Positions 18,843 through 27,476 are shown, numbered from the stretch's first letter. The stretch is 64,000 bases of DNA from CAINVV01 sp038323575 (GCA_038323575.1 JBBQHB010000013.1:1-64000), one strand, 5' to 3'. Program-made: numbers and translations. Notes: a model not told the origin generated them from the sequence alone.

Positions 18843-21142
18843 TGAAAAAATTCTTGTCCCTCCTGCTATTGCTGCCGGTTTTTTCATACGGTCAGAGCCG
18901 AATCGGGGGATGGAAAACCCATGTATCTTTCACCCCGGTGATCTGCGTGGCAGAAATGCCCGGTGCCGTTGCAGCAGCCACCTCCAACGGATTATTCATC
19001 CTTGACAGAAACAGCTCCCGGATTACCACCAAAACTACGACTGAAGGACTTGCCGGGACCGGCATCTCGGCCATTGCATATGCACCTGGCACCAATTTCC
19101 TGCTGGTCGGTTACCAGTCAGGCAACCTCGATCTGCTGCAGGACGGACTGGTGCTTAATCTCTCCGATCTTACCAGGAAACCCGGACTCCCCGACAAAAC
19201 CATTCACCGCATCGTTTGTGAAGGCAACTTTGCCTACCTCTGCTGTGCCTTCGGCATCGTCACGATCGACCTTCAAAGGGCGGAGGTGGCAGAAACCTGG
19301 TATTTCGGACCAACAAGCGACCTGAAAGAGGCCTTCGACCTGTCCACTTTCAACAACATCTGGTTTGTTGCAACCAGTCGGGGTATCTTCAAAGCAGGCA
19401 AAACCGGCAGCAACCTCCAGGATTGGCGCAACTGGCAGCTGCAAACTGCGCTTCCCCAACCCGATGCTGCTTTTTCCTCCTTCGCACAGGCAGAAGGATT
19501 ACTCTTCACCCACGACCAAAGCAACGACCGCATCCTTGCATTGAACGGGACAAACTGGCAAACCCGGTTTCCGGAAATTAAAAACATCCGTTCCATAAGG
19601 AACGCCGCAACCGGATTGATCGTGCTCTCAACCGGCGAAATCTGGCTTACAGGAAAAACCGGAAACATCCTTCTTAACAGCTATCAGCCCGGCAGCAGCG
19701 TCTCCGCCGTCGATCCCCGGGATGCGCTGACAGACAACAACGGAACGCTTTGGATCGCAGATCACCGCTTTGGCCTGACGCAACGGAACGGCACCTCCGC
19801 CTTCCTGCACCATGTGCCCGATTCTCCCGGCAGTGACAGGATTTCGGCACTCAAAGCCGGTCCGGAGGATATTTTTGCGGCAACAGTCACCACCAATCCT
19901 GCCGGATTCCCCGAAGCAGCCGTTTCTATCCTGCAGGCAGGGATCTGGCAGAACTTCACGGCAGCTGATGATGCCGGACTGCAGTCGGTGAAACCACTCA
20001 ACTCTTTTGCCTTCAGCAGCGCCCGGCCCGATGAATATTGGGCCTCCTCGGCCGGATCAGGATTGCTCTTCTTTCAGAAAAACAGGGTTGCAGCACATTA
20101 CAACGAGCTGAACTCCGCCCTCGGCGCGCTCAGCGGTTCCTGCGTGCTCAACGGACTGGCCTCCGACGCCCAAAACAACCTCTGGTACACCAACCCTACC
20201 GGGATGGCCCGTCTTGGAACACGGTCGGCTGAAGGGGCTTTTATTCCGCTTCCCTATCCGGGAATGGGCTTCTCCGCCTCCCCGGCAGGTGAAATCCTTG
20301 TGACAGTCACGGGAACCCAATGGGCGGTCCTTCCCGACGAGGGTTTGTTTGCCTTTAAAATCAAAGGAAGTACGGAAAATGTTACCGATGACCAGTACCG
20401 CAAGGTTGCGGTTCAAAGCCAATTCTCCAACGGGTCGACCACTCTGTTCACCCGGTTCACCGGAATTTCCGCCATTGCAGAAGATCTCAGTCACCGGCTC
20501 TGGGTCGGTACAAGCACCGGCGTTGTGGTTTACAGCAATCCTGATAAGGCATTTGACCCCAACGAATTTTACGGGACTCAGCCTTCGCTCGATGATGGCG
20601 AAGGGCTCTTCAAACCCATCCTGGAAAAAGAAAAAATTACCGCCATTGCCGTCGACGGCGGCAACCGTAAATGGTTCGGCACCGCCAATTCAGGGGTATT
20701 CCTCTTCACCGGGGAGGGAGATCGCCTGCTGCTGCATTTCGACAGCAAAAACTCTCCGCTGCTTTCCGATCAGATCCTTTCGATTGCCGTTGCGCCCAAA
20801 AGCGGGGAGGTTTTCTTTGCCACCGACCGGGGATTGATCTCCTACAAAAGTGATGCCGCCGGCAGCGCGACCAGCCTTGGCAAGGCCTATGTCTGGCCCA
20901 ATCCGCTGAGGGAAACCTTCACCGGCAACGTCACCATCGATGGACTGACAGACGGAACGGATGTACGGATTACGGATGTAACCGGAAATCTTGTTTACCG
21001 CACTTCCTCTCTTGGCGGCCGTGCGGTCTGGAATGCCAAAAATGCAAAGGGAGAGCGGGTAGCAACGGGTGTTTACCTGATTTTCTGCGGCTCATCACAA
21101 CTGAAAGAATCAAAGATTATCAAATTGCTTGTGATTCATTAA
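18842..21142 (+). CDS. porZ: type IX secretion protein PorZ-like, beta-propellers plus sorting domain
   Basis: A surface protein of 766 residues. It has a signal peptide (LLLLLPVFSYGQ), then repeated propeller blades with the LWIADHR, LWYTNPTG, LWVGTSTGVVV and KWFGTANSGV pattern of two-component-regulator propellers. A C-terminal T9SS type A sorting domain runs from AYVWPNPLRETF to the end. Length, domain order and position beside recO fit PorZ, which in Porphyromonas takes part in cargo attachment to A-LPS. The ATG at 18842 is chosen because it opens the signal peptide and overlaps rdgB. A generic propeller protein is the alternative. Confidence 0.85.
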   Translation: MKKFLSLLLLLPVFSYGQSRIGGWKTHVSFTPVICVAEMPGAVAAATSNGLFILDRNSSRITTKTTTEGLAGTGISAIAYAPGTNFLLVGYQSGNLDLLQDGLVLNLSDLTRKPGLPDKTIHRIVCEGNFAYLCCAFGIVTIDLQRAEVAETWYFGPTSDLKEAFDLSTFNNIWFVATSRGIFKAGKTGSNLQDWRNWQLQTALPQPDAAFSSFAQAEGLLFTHDQSNDRILALNGTNWQTRFPEIKNIRSIRNAATGLIVLSTGEIWLTGKTGNILLNSYQPGSSVSAVDPRDALTDNNGTLWIADHRFGLTQRNGTSAFLHHVPDSPGSDRISALKAGPEDIFAATVTTNPAGFPEAAVSILQAGIWQNFTAADDAGLQSVKPLNSFAFSSARPDEYWASSAGSGLLFFQKNRVAAHYNELNSALGALSGSCVLNGLASDAQNNLWYTNPTGMARLGTRSAEGAFIPLPYPGMGFSASPAGEILVTVTGTQWAVLPDEGLFAFKIKGSTENVTDDQYRKVAVQSQFSNGSTTLFTRFTGISAIAEDLSHRLWVGTSTGVVVYSNPDKAFDPNEFYGTQPSLDDGEGLFKPILEKEKITAIAVDGGNRKWFGTANSGVFLFTGEGDRLLLHFDSKNSPLLSDQILSIAVAPKSGEVFFATDRGLISYKSDAAGSATSLGKAYVWPNPLRETFTGNVTIDGLTDGTDVRITDVTGNLVYRTSSLGGRAVWNAKNAKGERVATGVYLIFCGSSQLKESKIIKLLVIH

Positions 21143-21154
21143 CTTTTTTACATC

Positions 21155-21880
21155 ATGTATATTAAAACAGAAGGCATCATTCTCCACGGCCTCAAATACG
21201 GCGATTCCGGAAGAATCGTAACGGTTTATACCGAAGCATTCGGGAGGAGCTCCTTTCTTCTTCAAGGAATCCATGCCAAAAAATCTACCGGGAAGGCCAA
21301 CCTGCTTCAGCCGCTCTTCCTGCTCGAGATGGAGGTCGACCACCGGCAGGGCAGGGAACTGCAGCGTGCCAGGGAAATCAAGATCAGCCACGCTTACCAA
21401 ACTGTGCCGTTCGACGTGGTCAAATCGTCGCAGGCAATTTTCCTGGCAGAGATATTGTACAAAGTACTGAAAGAGGAGGAAGCCAGGCCGGAACTCTTTC
21501 ATTTCCTGAGCCATTCGTTTCAGATTTTCGACCTGCTCCGCGACGGGGCCGCCAATTTCCACCTCGCCTTCCTGATCCAGCTAACCCGCTACATGGGATT
21601 TGCACCGACCAACAATTACGCAGCAGAGCGTACCTGGTTCGACATGGCTTCCGGCGCTTTTACCGGCACCAGACCGCCGCATCCCTATTTCCTGGACCCG
21701 GCCGAAAGCCGTATTCTTTCCGATTTCGCAAACATCACCTACGAAGAGATCGGGAATATTACCCTCCCTGCCTCCGGACGCAATCTCTTACTGCAGAAAA
21801 TGATCGACTATTTCTCTCTGCACCTCGGGACCCGGCTACAGGTAAAATCGCTGGATGTTTTACACGAATTATTTTCCTGA
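21155..21880 (+). CDS. recO: DNA repair protein RecO
   Basis: Loads RecA onto SSB-coated DNA with RecR. An OB-fold N-terminus (KTEGIILHGLKYGDSGRIVTVYTEAFG) is followed by a helical domain, 241 residues in all. Cysteines of the zinc site found in some RecO proteins are absent, as in many Bacteroidota. It starts 12 bases after porZ and is the last gene of the operon. Confidence 0.92.
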   Translation: MYIKTEGIILHGLKYGDSGRIVTVYTEAFGRSSFLLQGIHAKKSTGKANLLQPLFLLEMEVDHRQGRELQRAREIKISHAYQTVPFDVVKSSQAIFLAEILYKVLKEEEARPELFHFLSHSFQIFDLLRDGAANFHLAFLIQLTRYMGFAPTNNYAAERTWFDMASGAFTGTRPPHPYFLDPAESRILSDFANITYEEIGNITLPASGRNLLLQKMIDYFSLHLGTRLQVKSLDVLHELFS

Positions 21881-21919
21881 TAAGCTGCTCCCTGTAATTG
21901 CCAATCATAAATTTTTACG

Positions 21920-21927
21920 TACTTTTG
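21920..21927 (+). promoter_or_regulatory. -7 box TACTTTTG of the aminotransferase-like gene
   Basis: Exact TAnnTTTG match 19 bases before the ATG at 21947. Confidence 0.5.
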
Positions 21928-21946
21928 TCTAAGATATTAATTCAAT

Positions 21947-23107
21947 ATGGCCGTAACTAAGCTACCGGGAACGAAGAAGAACGCCTTCGTAACGATGATG
22001 GAGATAGCAGAGGAGTATAAGGCAACAAACCTTGTAGATCCGATGTCTGGTCTTCCTTGTCCGGATGATTTGATCAACCTTGTTGACAAATACATGCGGG
22101 CGGGTAACAATGACTTTTCCCCCAGTGAAGGGGTTAAATCATTGAGAGAGCAGATTGTCTCCCTATTCAACCAACAGAACAAAACAGATTTTCAGGCAGA
22201 AACAGATGTGACCGTTACTGCCGGCCCTTCCCAGGCCATGTCGACCGCTATCACCACCTTTGTGAAAGAGGGAGATGAGGTGATTCTTTTTGAGCCTGTA
22301 CAGGAATCATACGCCCAGCTTATCGAAATGACTGGAGGACGTCCGATCTACATCAACCTGAAGCATCCTGAATACCGGATCGACTGGGATGAGGTAAAGA
22401 AAACGGTAACGACCAAGACCAAGATGATCGTTATCAACAATCCGCAGAATCCGATGGGACAGATTTTCAGTCCGGAAGATTTTGACCAGCTTAAACGGAT
22501 GACCAATGGAACACGTCTCGTGATCCTCAGCTACGAAATATTCGGCAATATCGTATACGACGGGCACAAATTCAACAGTGTCGCTTCCATACCCGAACTG
22601 GCCGCCAAGAGTCTGGTCGTCTCCTCCTTCGGAGCCATGTTCAACATCAACGGCTGGGGAATCGGTTACATAGCCGGTCCCGAAAAATTGATGGCCGAAT
22701 ACCGGAAAACACAGCAATACCAAGGGTTTAGTGTCAACACACCGGCCCAGTACGCGCTGGCCGAATATTTAAAACAGGGTCAGAACTTCAAAGAGATTAA
22801 CTCATTCTACCAGAGCAAAAGGGATTATTTCATCGATCTGCTGACGGGGAGTAAATTCGAACTGGTTCCAACCAAATCAACAATCTACCAGTTGCTGGAT
22901 TACAGTAAAATCTCCGACGAGCCCGATACGGAGTTTGTACTCCGGCTGGCCAAAGAGTACCAGGTTGCTACCATCCCCTTCTCCGCCTTCCAGCACGAGA
23001 AGACCAAGTTGCAGATGATCAGGATCTGTTTTGCCAAAACCAACGATTTGCTTGAAGAGGCTGCCTACCGGCTGAAGAATGTGCCGGTGAGCCTGAACAA
23101 AGGGTAG
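21947..23107 (+). CDS. class I/II aminotransferase-fold protein with degenerate PLP site (probable pseudoenzyme)
   Basis: A 386-residue protein with the full fold-type I aminotransferase layout: FSPSEGVKSLREQI, AGPSQAMSTAI, INNPQNPMGQIFSPED and RICFAKTNDLLEEAAYRL. The residues that hold and use PLP are gone. The motif normally SFxKTxxxxGWKxGY reads SSFGAMFNINGWGIGY, so the Schiff-base lysine is Ala230 and the phosphate-binding Arg/Lys is Gly238. The normal SDEIY reads SYEIF, losing the pyridine-N Asp (Tyr196) and the O3' Tyr (Phe199). The frame is intact and well conserved elsewhere, so this looks like a retained non-catalytic protein, not decay. Role unknown. Confidence 0.85.
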   Translation: MAVTKLPGTKKNAFVTMMEIAEEYKATNLVDPMSGLPCPDDLINLVDKYMRAGNNDFSPSEGVKSLREQIVSLFNQQNKTDFQAETDVTVTAGPSQAMSTAITTFVKEGDEVILFEPVQESYAQLIEMTGGRPIYINLKHPEYRIDWDEVKKTVTTKTKMIVINNPQNPMGQIFSPEDFDQLKRMTNGTRLVILSYEIFGNIVYDGHKFNSVASIPELAAKSLVVSSFGAMFNINGWGIGYIAGPEKLMAEYRKTQQYQGFSVNTPAQYALAEYLKQGQNFKEINSFYQSKRDYFIDLLTGSKFELVPTKSTIYQLLDYSKISDEPDTEFVLRLAKEYQVATIPFSAFQHEKTKLQMIRICFAKTNDLLEEAAYRLKNVPVSLNKG

Positions 23108-23112
23108 AAAGT

Positions 23113-23292
23113 ACTTAAAGTGACTAAAGTGATCTAAAGTGACTAAAGTACTTTAAGTCGGGGATTCCAAAATTGTAGCCTTAAGTTTTCAGGAGACTTT
23201 ACCACATGCACAATTTTTGGGACCTGAATCCATCAAGCCGTCAGCATAACTTTAGACACTTTAGATCACTTTAGTCACTTTAGTCACTTTAA
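23113..23292. repeat. MITE-like inverted-repeat element
   Basis: The left arm at 23114-23148 is built of AAAGTGACT / AAAGTGATCT units. Its reverse complement recurs at 23250-23292 with about one mismatch over 33 bases. Nested inside, TCCAAAATTGT near 23166 faces ACAATTTTTGGGA near 23211. The element fills the gap between the aminotransferase-like gene and tRNA-Arg and encodes nothing. Confidence 0.6.
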
Positions 23293-23303
23293 AAATTTTA
23301 TAT

Positions 23304-23375
23304 GGCCCTATAGTTCAAGGGATAGAACGGAAGTTTCCTAAACTTTAAATTCGCGTTCGAGTCGCGGTGGGGCTA
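23304..23375 (+). tRNA. tRNA-Arg(CCT)
   Basis: A 72-base cloverleaf. The acceptor is GGCCCTA/TGGGGCT (one G:T pair), the D-stem GTTC/GAAC, and the anticodon loop TTCCTAA with stem GAAGT/ACTTT gives anticodon CCT. The T-arm is TCGCG TTCGAGT CGCGG. CCA is not encoded. Confidence 0.92.
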
Positions 23376-23379
23376 CAAG

Positions 23380-23415
23380 GCTGCCGGACCCTTCGGGCCC
23401 GGCAGCTTCATTTTC
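23380..23415 (+). terminator. intrinsic terminator of tRNA-Arg
   Basis: Stem GCTGCCGG / CCGGCAGC with an inner CCC/GGG pair and TTC loop, followed by TTCATTTT. Confidence 0.85.
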
Positions 23416-23432
23416 AAATGGTTATAATATTT

Positions 23433-23705
23433 TCAAAATAGATCCGAATGTGTTCCGGTCCTGATTAAGCTTATATGTTTCTTACGCTCGTTCAAATCCC
23501 AAATTATAATCCAGTCGGGTAAAATGTGCGCATCCCAAAAGCCCAAATAATCACCTTTTAATTTGTGCGGTTTATAAGAGGGTGGAAGAAATCCATCTTT
23601 TTCTAATATTTTTACTGCCCTTTTAAGTAAATCAACATTCAACCCTCTTTTTGAGCATTTTACAAAATCTTTGTTGAATTTATTGGTAGAATCAAGGCTG
23701 TACAT
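23433..23705 (-). CDS. YafQ-family type II toxin (RelE superfamily mRNA interferase)
   Basis: A 90-residue ribosome-dependent endoribonuclease-like toxin. The C-terminal signature LPDWIIIWDLNERKKHISLI and RTGTHSDLF is that of YafQ, including the catalytic-type His (GTHSDLF) and upstream His residues (KPHKLKG, DAHILPD). Its start overlaps the end of the antitoxin gene by 14 bases, the usual translational coupling of antitoxin then toxin. It is visibly more A+T-rich than the housekeeping genes, consistent with transfer. Confidence 0.88.
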   Translation of the reverse strand: MYSLDSTNKFNKDFVKCSKRGLNVDLLKRAVKILEKDGFLPPSYKPHKLKGDYLGFWDAHILPDWIIIWDLNERKKHISLIRTGTHSDLF

Positions 23706-23916
23706 TTATCTTTTTGTCTAAATGCATGAAGAGTTCGTCCGAATTTTTGAATTTATTTACTTTACCCTCCCTTGAATCTTTCATTGCCTTTCTTGTTTCA
23801 AGGTTAGGTATTTCGGTTTTATTTATCTGTATAAATTCTTCTCCTTCAAATATGCGAAGAAATTCTAACAGGCTTTTCCCTTTACTCGTCCTTTCATTAA
23901 TTGTAATTGTTGTCAT
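23692..23916 (-). CDS. antitoxin partner of the YafQ-like toxin
   Basis: A 74-residue protein beginning MTTITINERTSKGKSLLEFL, an N-terminal beta-strand/helix typical of ribbon-helix-helix or Phd-like antitoxins, with a charged tail for toxin binding. The ATG at 23916 is chosen over an upstream codon at 23937 because a minus-strand -7 box lies at 23935-23942 and would overlap the longer start. Family is assigned from context and size. Confidence 0.78.
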   Translation of the reverse strand: MTTITINERTSKGKSLLEFLRIFEGEEFIQINKTEIPNLETRKAMKDSREGKVNKFKNSDELFMHLDKKINVQP

Positions 23917-23934
23917 GGTATGAAAATTATTGTA

Positions 23935-23942
23935 CAAATATA
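23935..23942 (-). promoter_or_regulatory. -7 box TATATTTG of the toxin-antitoxin operon
   Basis: The minus strand reads TATATTTG 18 bases before the antitoxin ATG at 23916. Confidence 0.5.
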
Positions 23943-23996
23943 ACTCATTGCAATTCCAAAATGAACAACGTATAATTAAATTCCATCAAAATAAAT

Positions 23997-24004
23997 TAGT
24001 TTTG
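23997..24004 (+). promoter_or_regulatory. -7 box TAGTTTTG of the TIGR02757 gene
   Basis: Exact TAnnTTTG match 19 bases before the TTG start at 24024, giving a short leader. Confidence 0.45.
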
Positions 24005-24023
24005 CAGCTTAAATATCAGTTAT

Positions 24024-24794
24024 TTGAACCCGATTCCACCCGATATCAAAGAATTCCTCGATGAGAAGGCGCTTAAATACAACTCACCTGCATTCGTCGA
24101 AACGGATCCCATCAGCATCCCGCACGGTTTTGATCGTAAAGAAGACATCGAAATCTCCGGCTTCCTCACCGCCTCCATCGCCTGGGGAAACCGGACCATG
24201 ATCCTGAAAAATGCCAACAAAATGACGGAACTGATGGACAATGCCCCCTATGATTTCGTGATGAACCACCGTGAAAAGGATCTAGAACGGTTCAAAGGCT
24301 TTGTCCACAGGACTTTTAACCCCGCAGACCTTGTTTATTTTATCGGAGCGCTGAAAAACATCTACGCCCGCCACGGCGGACTGGAAACCGTCTTCTCGGC
24401 CAACTGTTCCGCCACTTCAACCCGGCCCGCTGTCCAGGCGTTCAGGGATCTCTTCTTCATCCTGCCGCACGACCCGCGCACCCGCAAGCATGTCGCCAAT
24501 CCGGCCCGGGGCTCTGCTGCGAAGAGGATCAACATGTTCCTGCGGTGGATGGTGCGCAGCGACAACCGCGGGGTCGATTTCGGCATCTGGAAAGGAATTA
24601 AGCCATCACAGCTCTCCTGTCCGCTGGATGTCCACTCCGGCAACGTAGCCCGGAAACTGGGGCTGCTGACACGCAGCCAAAACGACGCCAGGGCCCTCGA
24701 CGAGCTGGATGCCCGCCTCCGCCTGATGGACCCGGACGATCCTGTTAAATATGATTTCGCGCTGTTCGGGTTGGGAGTGTTTGAGGGATTTTAG
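24024..24794 (+). CDS. TIGR02757/DUF2400 family protein
   Basis: A 256-residue conserved bacterial protein of unknown function, common in Bacteroidota. The family wording is visible: KYNSPAFVETDPISIPHGF, EDIEISGFLTASIAWGNRTM, RFKGFVHRTFN and the C-terminal PLDVHSGNVARKLGLLTR, with the motif DVHSG possibly catalytic. It starts at TTG; no in-frame ATG lies between the -7 box and this codon. It sits alone between the toxin-antitoxin pair and the Fic gene. Confidence 0.87.
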   Translation: MNPIPPDIKEFLDEKALKYNSPAFVETDPISIPHGFDRKEDIEISGFLTASIAWGNRTMILKNANKMTELMDNAPYDFVMNHREKDLERFKGFVHRTFNPADLVYFIGALKNIYARHGGLETVFSANCSATSTRPAVQAFRDLFFILPHDPRTRKHVANPARGSAAKRINMFLRWMVRSDNRGVDFGIWKGIKPSQLSCPLDVHSGNVARKLGLLTRSQNDARALDELDARLRLMDPDDPVKYDFALFGLGVFEGF

Positions 24795-24837
24795 AAGCCT
24801 GTGCGGAATTACCCTTGTTTAAGATGCTATGCTTTAT

Positions 24838-24863
24838 TTTAATGGAAATTATTTTCCATTAAA
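24838..24863. promoter_or_regulatory. palindromic operator before fic
   Basis: TTTAATGGAAA (24838-24848) and TTTCCATTAAA (24853-24863) form a perfect 11-bp inverted repeat with a 4-base centre. A third copy of the half-site lies at 24910-24920, over the start codon region. The promoter lies between them, a layout suited to autorepression by the Fic protein's own N-terminal domain. Confidence 0.55.
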
Positions 24864-24887
24864 GACGTTTTGGTAGAATTTATTTAG

Positions 24888-24895
24888 TAGCTTTG
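24888..24895 (+). promoter_or_regulatory. -7 box TAGCTTTG of fic
   Basis: Exact TAnnTTTG match. TTTG at 24869-24872 may be the upstream box. Transcription would begin about 24902, so initiation codons before that are excluded. Confidence 0.5.
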
Positions 24896-24904
24896 CATAT
24901 TAAC

Positions 24905-26401
24905 ATGCATTTAATGGAAAATATTTTACCTATTCATCTTCAAGAAGTCATCTTTTCTTCCAGCAACTCTTCCCGAAGCAAGCAAATTTCGGGAATGGAA
25001 AAAACCGGAAAGCTGAGAAAGATAGCCGCCCGTATTTATACATCCAATTTTTCCGATACGACTGAATCGATCATCCGGAGGAACCTATTCATCATATTGG
25101 GAAAGTTGTACCCGGGTTCCATGCTCAGTCACCGATCAGCCCTTGAGTTTCAGCCCACATCGGCCGGACATATTTTCCTGACCTATTCCTACACCAGGAA
25201 AATTGACATTCCCGGCATTACCATACGATTCCAGGAAGGTCCCGGCCCCATAGAAGGCGACCATAAATTTTCAGGTGAACTTTACACTTCCCAATTGGAA
25301 AGAGCATTGTTGGAAAACCTGCAGGTGAGCCGCCAGCTGGGGGCCGAATCCAAAACATTGACATTATCTGAAATTGAAGACCGGCTGGAAAAAGTGATCC
25401 GCATAAAAGGTGAAGCCGGGCTGAACGAACTTAGGGACAAATCAAGGGAAATAGCAGCAAAACTTGACATGGGAAAAGAGTTTGAAAAATTGAACAAACT
25501 CATCAGCGCCCTGCTTACCACGCATCCGTCAAAAATATTGTCTTCGCCGCATGCGGCAGCGAGGGCATTTGGCAATCCCTATGATCCATCCAGACTGCCA
25601 CTGTTTGAAAAACTGTTTGTGGAACTCAAACAACAGGAGTTTAAGGATCTGCCGGATTCAAACATCAGCAATCGGTCATTCAGAAATTTTGCTTTTTTTG
25701 AAGCCTACTTTTCCAATTATATCGAAGGGACTGAGTTTGAACTGGAAGAGGCAAAACAAATCATAGAAACGGATACTCCAATGCCTACCAGGGATGAAGA
25801 CTCACACGATATACTCGGCACCTACAAACTTGTCAGCAACAAACAAGAGATGAGTGTTGTACCCAACAACGCCGAACAACTGTTGGAGATACTCCTTTAC
25901 CGGCATTACATTTTGATGGGGGCAAGAATTTCTAAAAATCCCGGGCAGTTTAAGGACAAAAACAACCGGGTAGGTGATACTTTTTTTGTGGAGCATTCGC
26001 TGGTAAAAGGCACACTCATGAAAGGATTTGATTTTTACCAGGCATTGGCAAATCCTTTTGCCAGGGCTGCCTACATAATGTTCCTGATCAGTGAAGTTCA
26101 CCCGTTTTTGGACGGCAACGGTCGGATTGCCAGGATCATGATGAATGCTGAACTGGTAAAACAAGGGCAAACCAAAATCATTATTCCGACAGTTTACAGG
26201 GATGACTATATTGGCGTTTTAAGAAGGTTAACGCGGCAGCAAGATCCGGCAGCTTATGTACGAATGCTGCAGCGGGCACAGGATTTTAGTTCGACCATCA
26301 AAGGTGATGACATCGACCAGATGGAAAGACACCTGAAAGCATGTAATGCTTTTAAAGAACATGACCATGCCAGGCTGAAAATAATTGGATTGGATGATTG
26401 A
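24905..26401 (+). CDS. Fic-family protein (AMPylase type) with N-terminal AbiEi-like regulatory region
   Basis: A 498-residue protein. The N-terminal ~120 residues (ISGMEKTGKLRKIAARIY, GSMLSHRSALEF, GHIFLTYSYTR) resemble the winged-helix part of AbiEi-type antitoxins. The C-terminal half is a Fic domain with the complete active motif HPFLDGNGRIARIMMN, which transfers AMP or another nucleotide monophosphate to protein hydroxyls. Upstream, SNYIEG matches the class II inhibitory motif [S/T]xxxE[G/N], whose Glu blocks ATP. So it probably is a self-inhibited, self-repressed nucleotidyltransferase. Start 24905 (or ATG 24914) is set by the promoter. Target unknown. Confidence 0.85.
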   Translation: MHLMENILPIHLQEVIFSSSNSSRSKQISGMEKTGKLRKIAARIYTSNFSDTTESIIRRNLFIILGKLYPGSMLSHRSALEFQPTSAGHIFLTYSYTRKIDIPGITIRFQEGPGPIEGDHKFSGELYTSQLERALLENLQVSRQLGAESKTLTLSEIEDRLEKVIRIKGEAGLNELRDKSREIAAKLDMGKEFEKLNKLISALLTTHPSKILSSPHAAARAFGNPYDPSRLPLFEKLFVELKQQEFKDLPDSNISNRSFRNFAFFEAYFSNYIEGTEFELEEAKQIIETDTPMPTRDEDSHDILGTYKLVSNKQEMSVVPNNAEQLLEILLYRHYILMGARISKNPGQFKDKNNRVGDTFFVEHSLVKGTLMKGFDFYQALANPFARAAYIMFLISEVHPFLDGNGRIARIMMNAELVKQGQTKIIIPTVYRDDYIGVLRRLTRQQDPAAYVRMLQRAQDFSSTIKGDDIDQMERHLKACNAFKEHDHARLKIIGLDD

Positions 26402-26448
26402 AAAATGCCTGAAGTGCTGTGAACCGGAAATGCTTACCCTGCCCGCCC

Positions 26449-26482
26449 CGCTGGCGCGGATTACAAATCCGCACCAGCGGCG
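26449..26482. repeat. REP-like hairpin (GCGGATTacaAATCCGC core)
   Basis: CCGCTGG...CCAGCGG flank the inner palindrome GCGGATT/AATCCGC, forming a long stem 48 bases after fic. The same core recurs at 31801-31817 and 31964-31986. Confidence 0.65.
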
Positions 26483-26552
26483 GCCCCCATCATTTTGAAA
26501 ACCAATTTCTTTATTCTACCTTAGGAGTCCCTTTAACCTAAACATCTATTCC

Positions 26553-27299
26553 ATGGCACTCATCAAAGTCGGATCGATGAACAATTTTGCGGTTACTGCC
26601 AACGAGGGCGCAAAAAGTGAAATGCCGTTTTTAAAAAGAATCAATACCTTTTCTGCCCTGAAAGAAATCTCCCGCACCTTTCCGCCCGGCTCATTTGAAC
26701 TGATCACTTCCAAAGACAAGCGGGGCATCGGGCTGAATAGCCTTACCCTCACCGAAGGCTTTGAAGGGTTCATGCAGAAATTCCTGCACCCTGACGATGA
26801 CATCTGTTTTATCGCCTGGGTATGGGACCTGAGCGGAAAGCCTGTCAGCCAATACCCGTGTGCGCCGGCCGATTGTCTGGATGTGATCATCCCGGTGCGG
26901 GCCGGAAACCTGCGTGAATTTACCGGACATGGAACCGAACTGTTCCCGAAGCGGAAAGTCACGGGCGGAATGGCCGTCCGCATACAGCTGTGGGAATCCG
27001 ACCAGCAAGAGCGGGATTTCGGAAAACTCCTCTCCGACACAGCAGCCGCCATCCAGACCTCCGAACTGAACAACCTGTTGTCGCAGGTCTCACTGACAAA
27101 AAGGGTAACAGGAACCGCCATCACCCTGATCCGGGAAGCCTCCGACGGACTCGCCGGACTTATCGGCACCATCCTCCAAAAAAACGGCGACGATTGTGTC
27201 GATTTCTTCGAAGGATACTATGCCGCCGACCAGAAATGGGTGCCCGGTACAGAGACGTACCAGGGTAATGCATCGGTGGTGACGCTGAACAAATATTAA
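26553..27299 (+). CDS. unrecognised 248-residue protein, tandem paralogue 1
   Basis: I do not recognise the family. There is no signal peptide or TM helix. The first ~140 residues look beta-rich (VWDLSGKPVSQYP, DVIIPVRAGN, GGMAVRIQLWES). A helical stretch follows (LLSDTAAAIQTSELNNLL, ITLIREASDGLAGLIGTIL), and the end is strongly conserved: NGDDCVDFFEGYYAADQKW to the closing LNKY. It aligns along its whole length with the next gene, having the same length and the same C-terminus. Differences are spread throughout, so the duplication is not recent. Confidence 0.7.
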   Translation: MALIKVGSMNNFAVTANEGAKSEMPFLKRINTFSALKEISRTFPPGSFELITSKDKRGIGLNSLTLTEGFEGFMQKFLHPDDDICFIAWVWDLSGKPVSQYPCAPADCLDVIIPVRAGNLREFTGHGTELFPKRKVTGGMAVRIQLWESDQQERDFGKLLSDTAAAIQTSELNNLLSQVSLTKRVTGTAITLIREASDGLAGLIGTILQKNGDDCVDFFEGYYAADQKWVPGTETYQGNASVVTLNKY

Positions 27300-27476
27300 A
27301 AAACCTTTCTGGTGCGGATTTGCCCCCCGGCTTCGCTTGGGGACCGTCCGCGCCCCCCAGGTATTGGATTTCAATCCAAAAAAACTCTTTGTTCAACTCA
27401 AAAACATCCATCCATCTTTTAAAACTCATTTTTTTAAATCTAACTTCGTGGATATCATCACCTAAAAATCAATACC
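27300..27476. repeat. REP-like repeat between the paralogues
   Basis: Positions 27308-27360 carry a GC-rich imperfect hairpin (GGTGCGGATTTG ... CCGTCCGCGCC) whose reverse copy is at about 29153-29205. Positions 27361-27408 (ATTGGATTTCAATCC, TTTGTTCAACTCAAAAACA) are related to the long direct repeats at 29031 and 31829. Confidence 0.6.
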
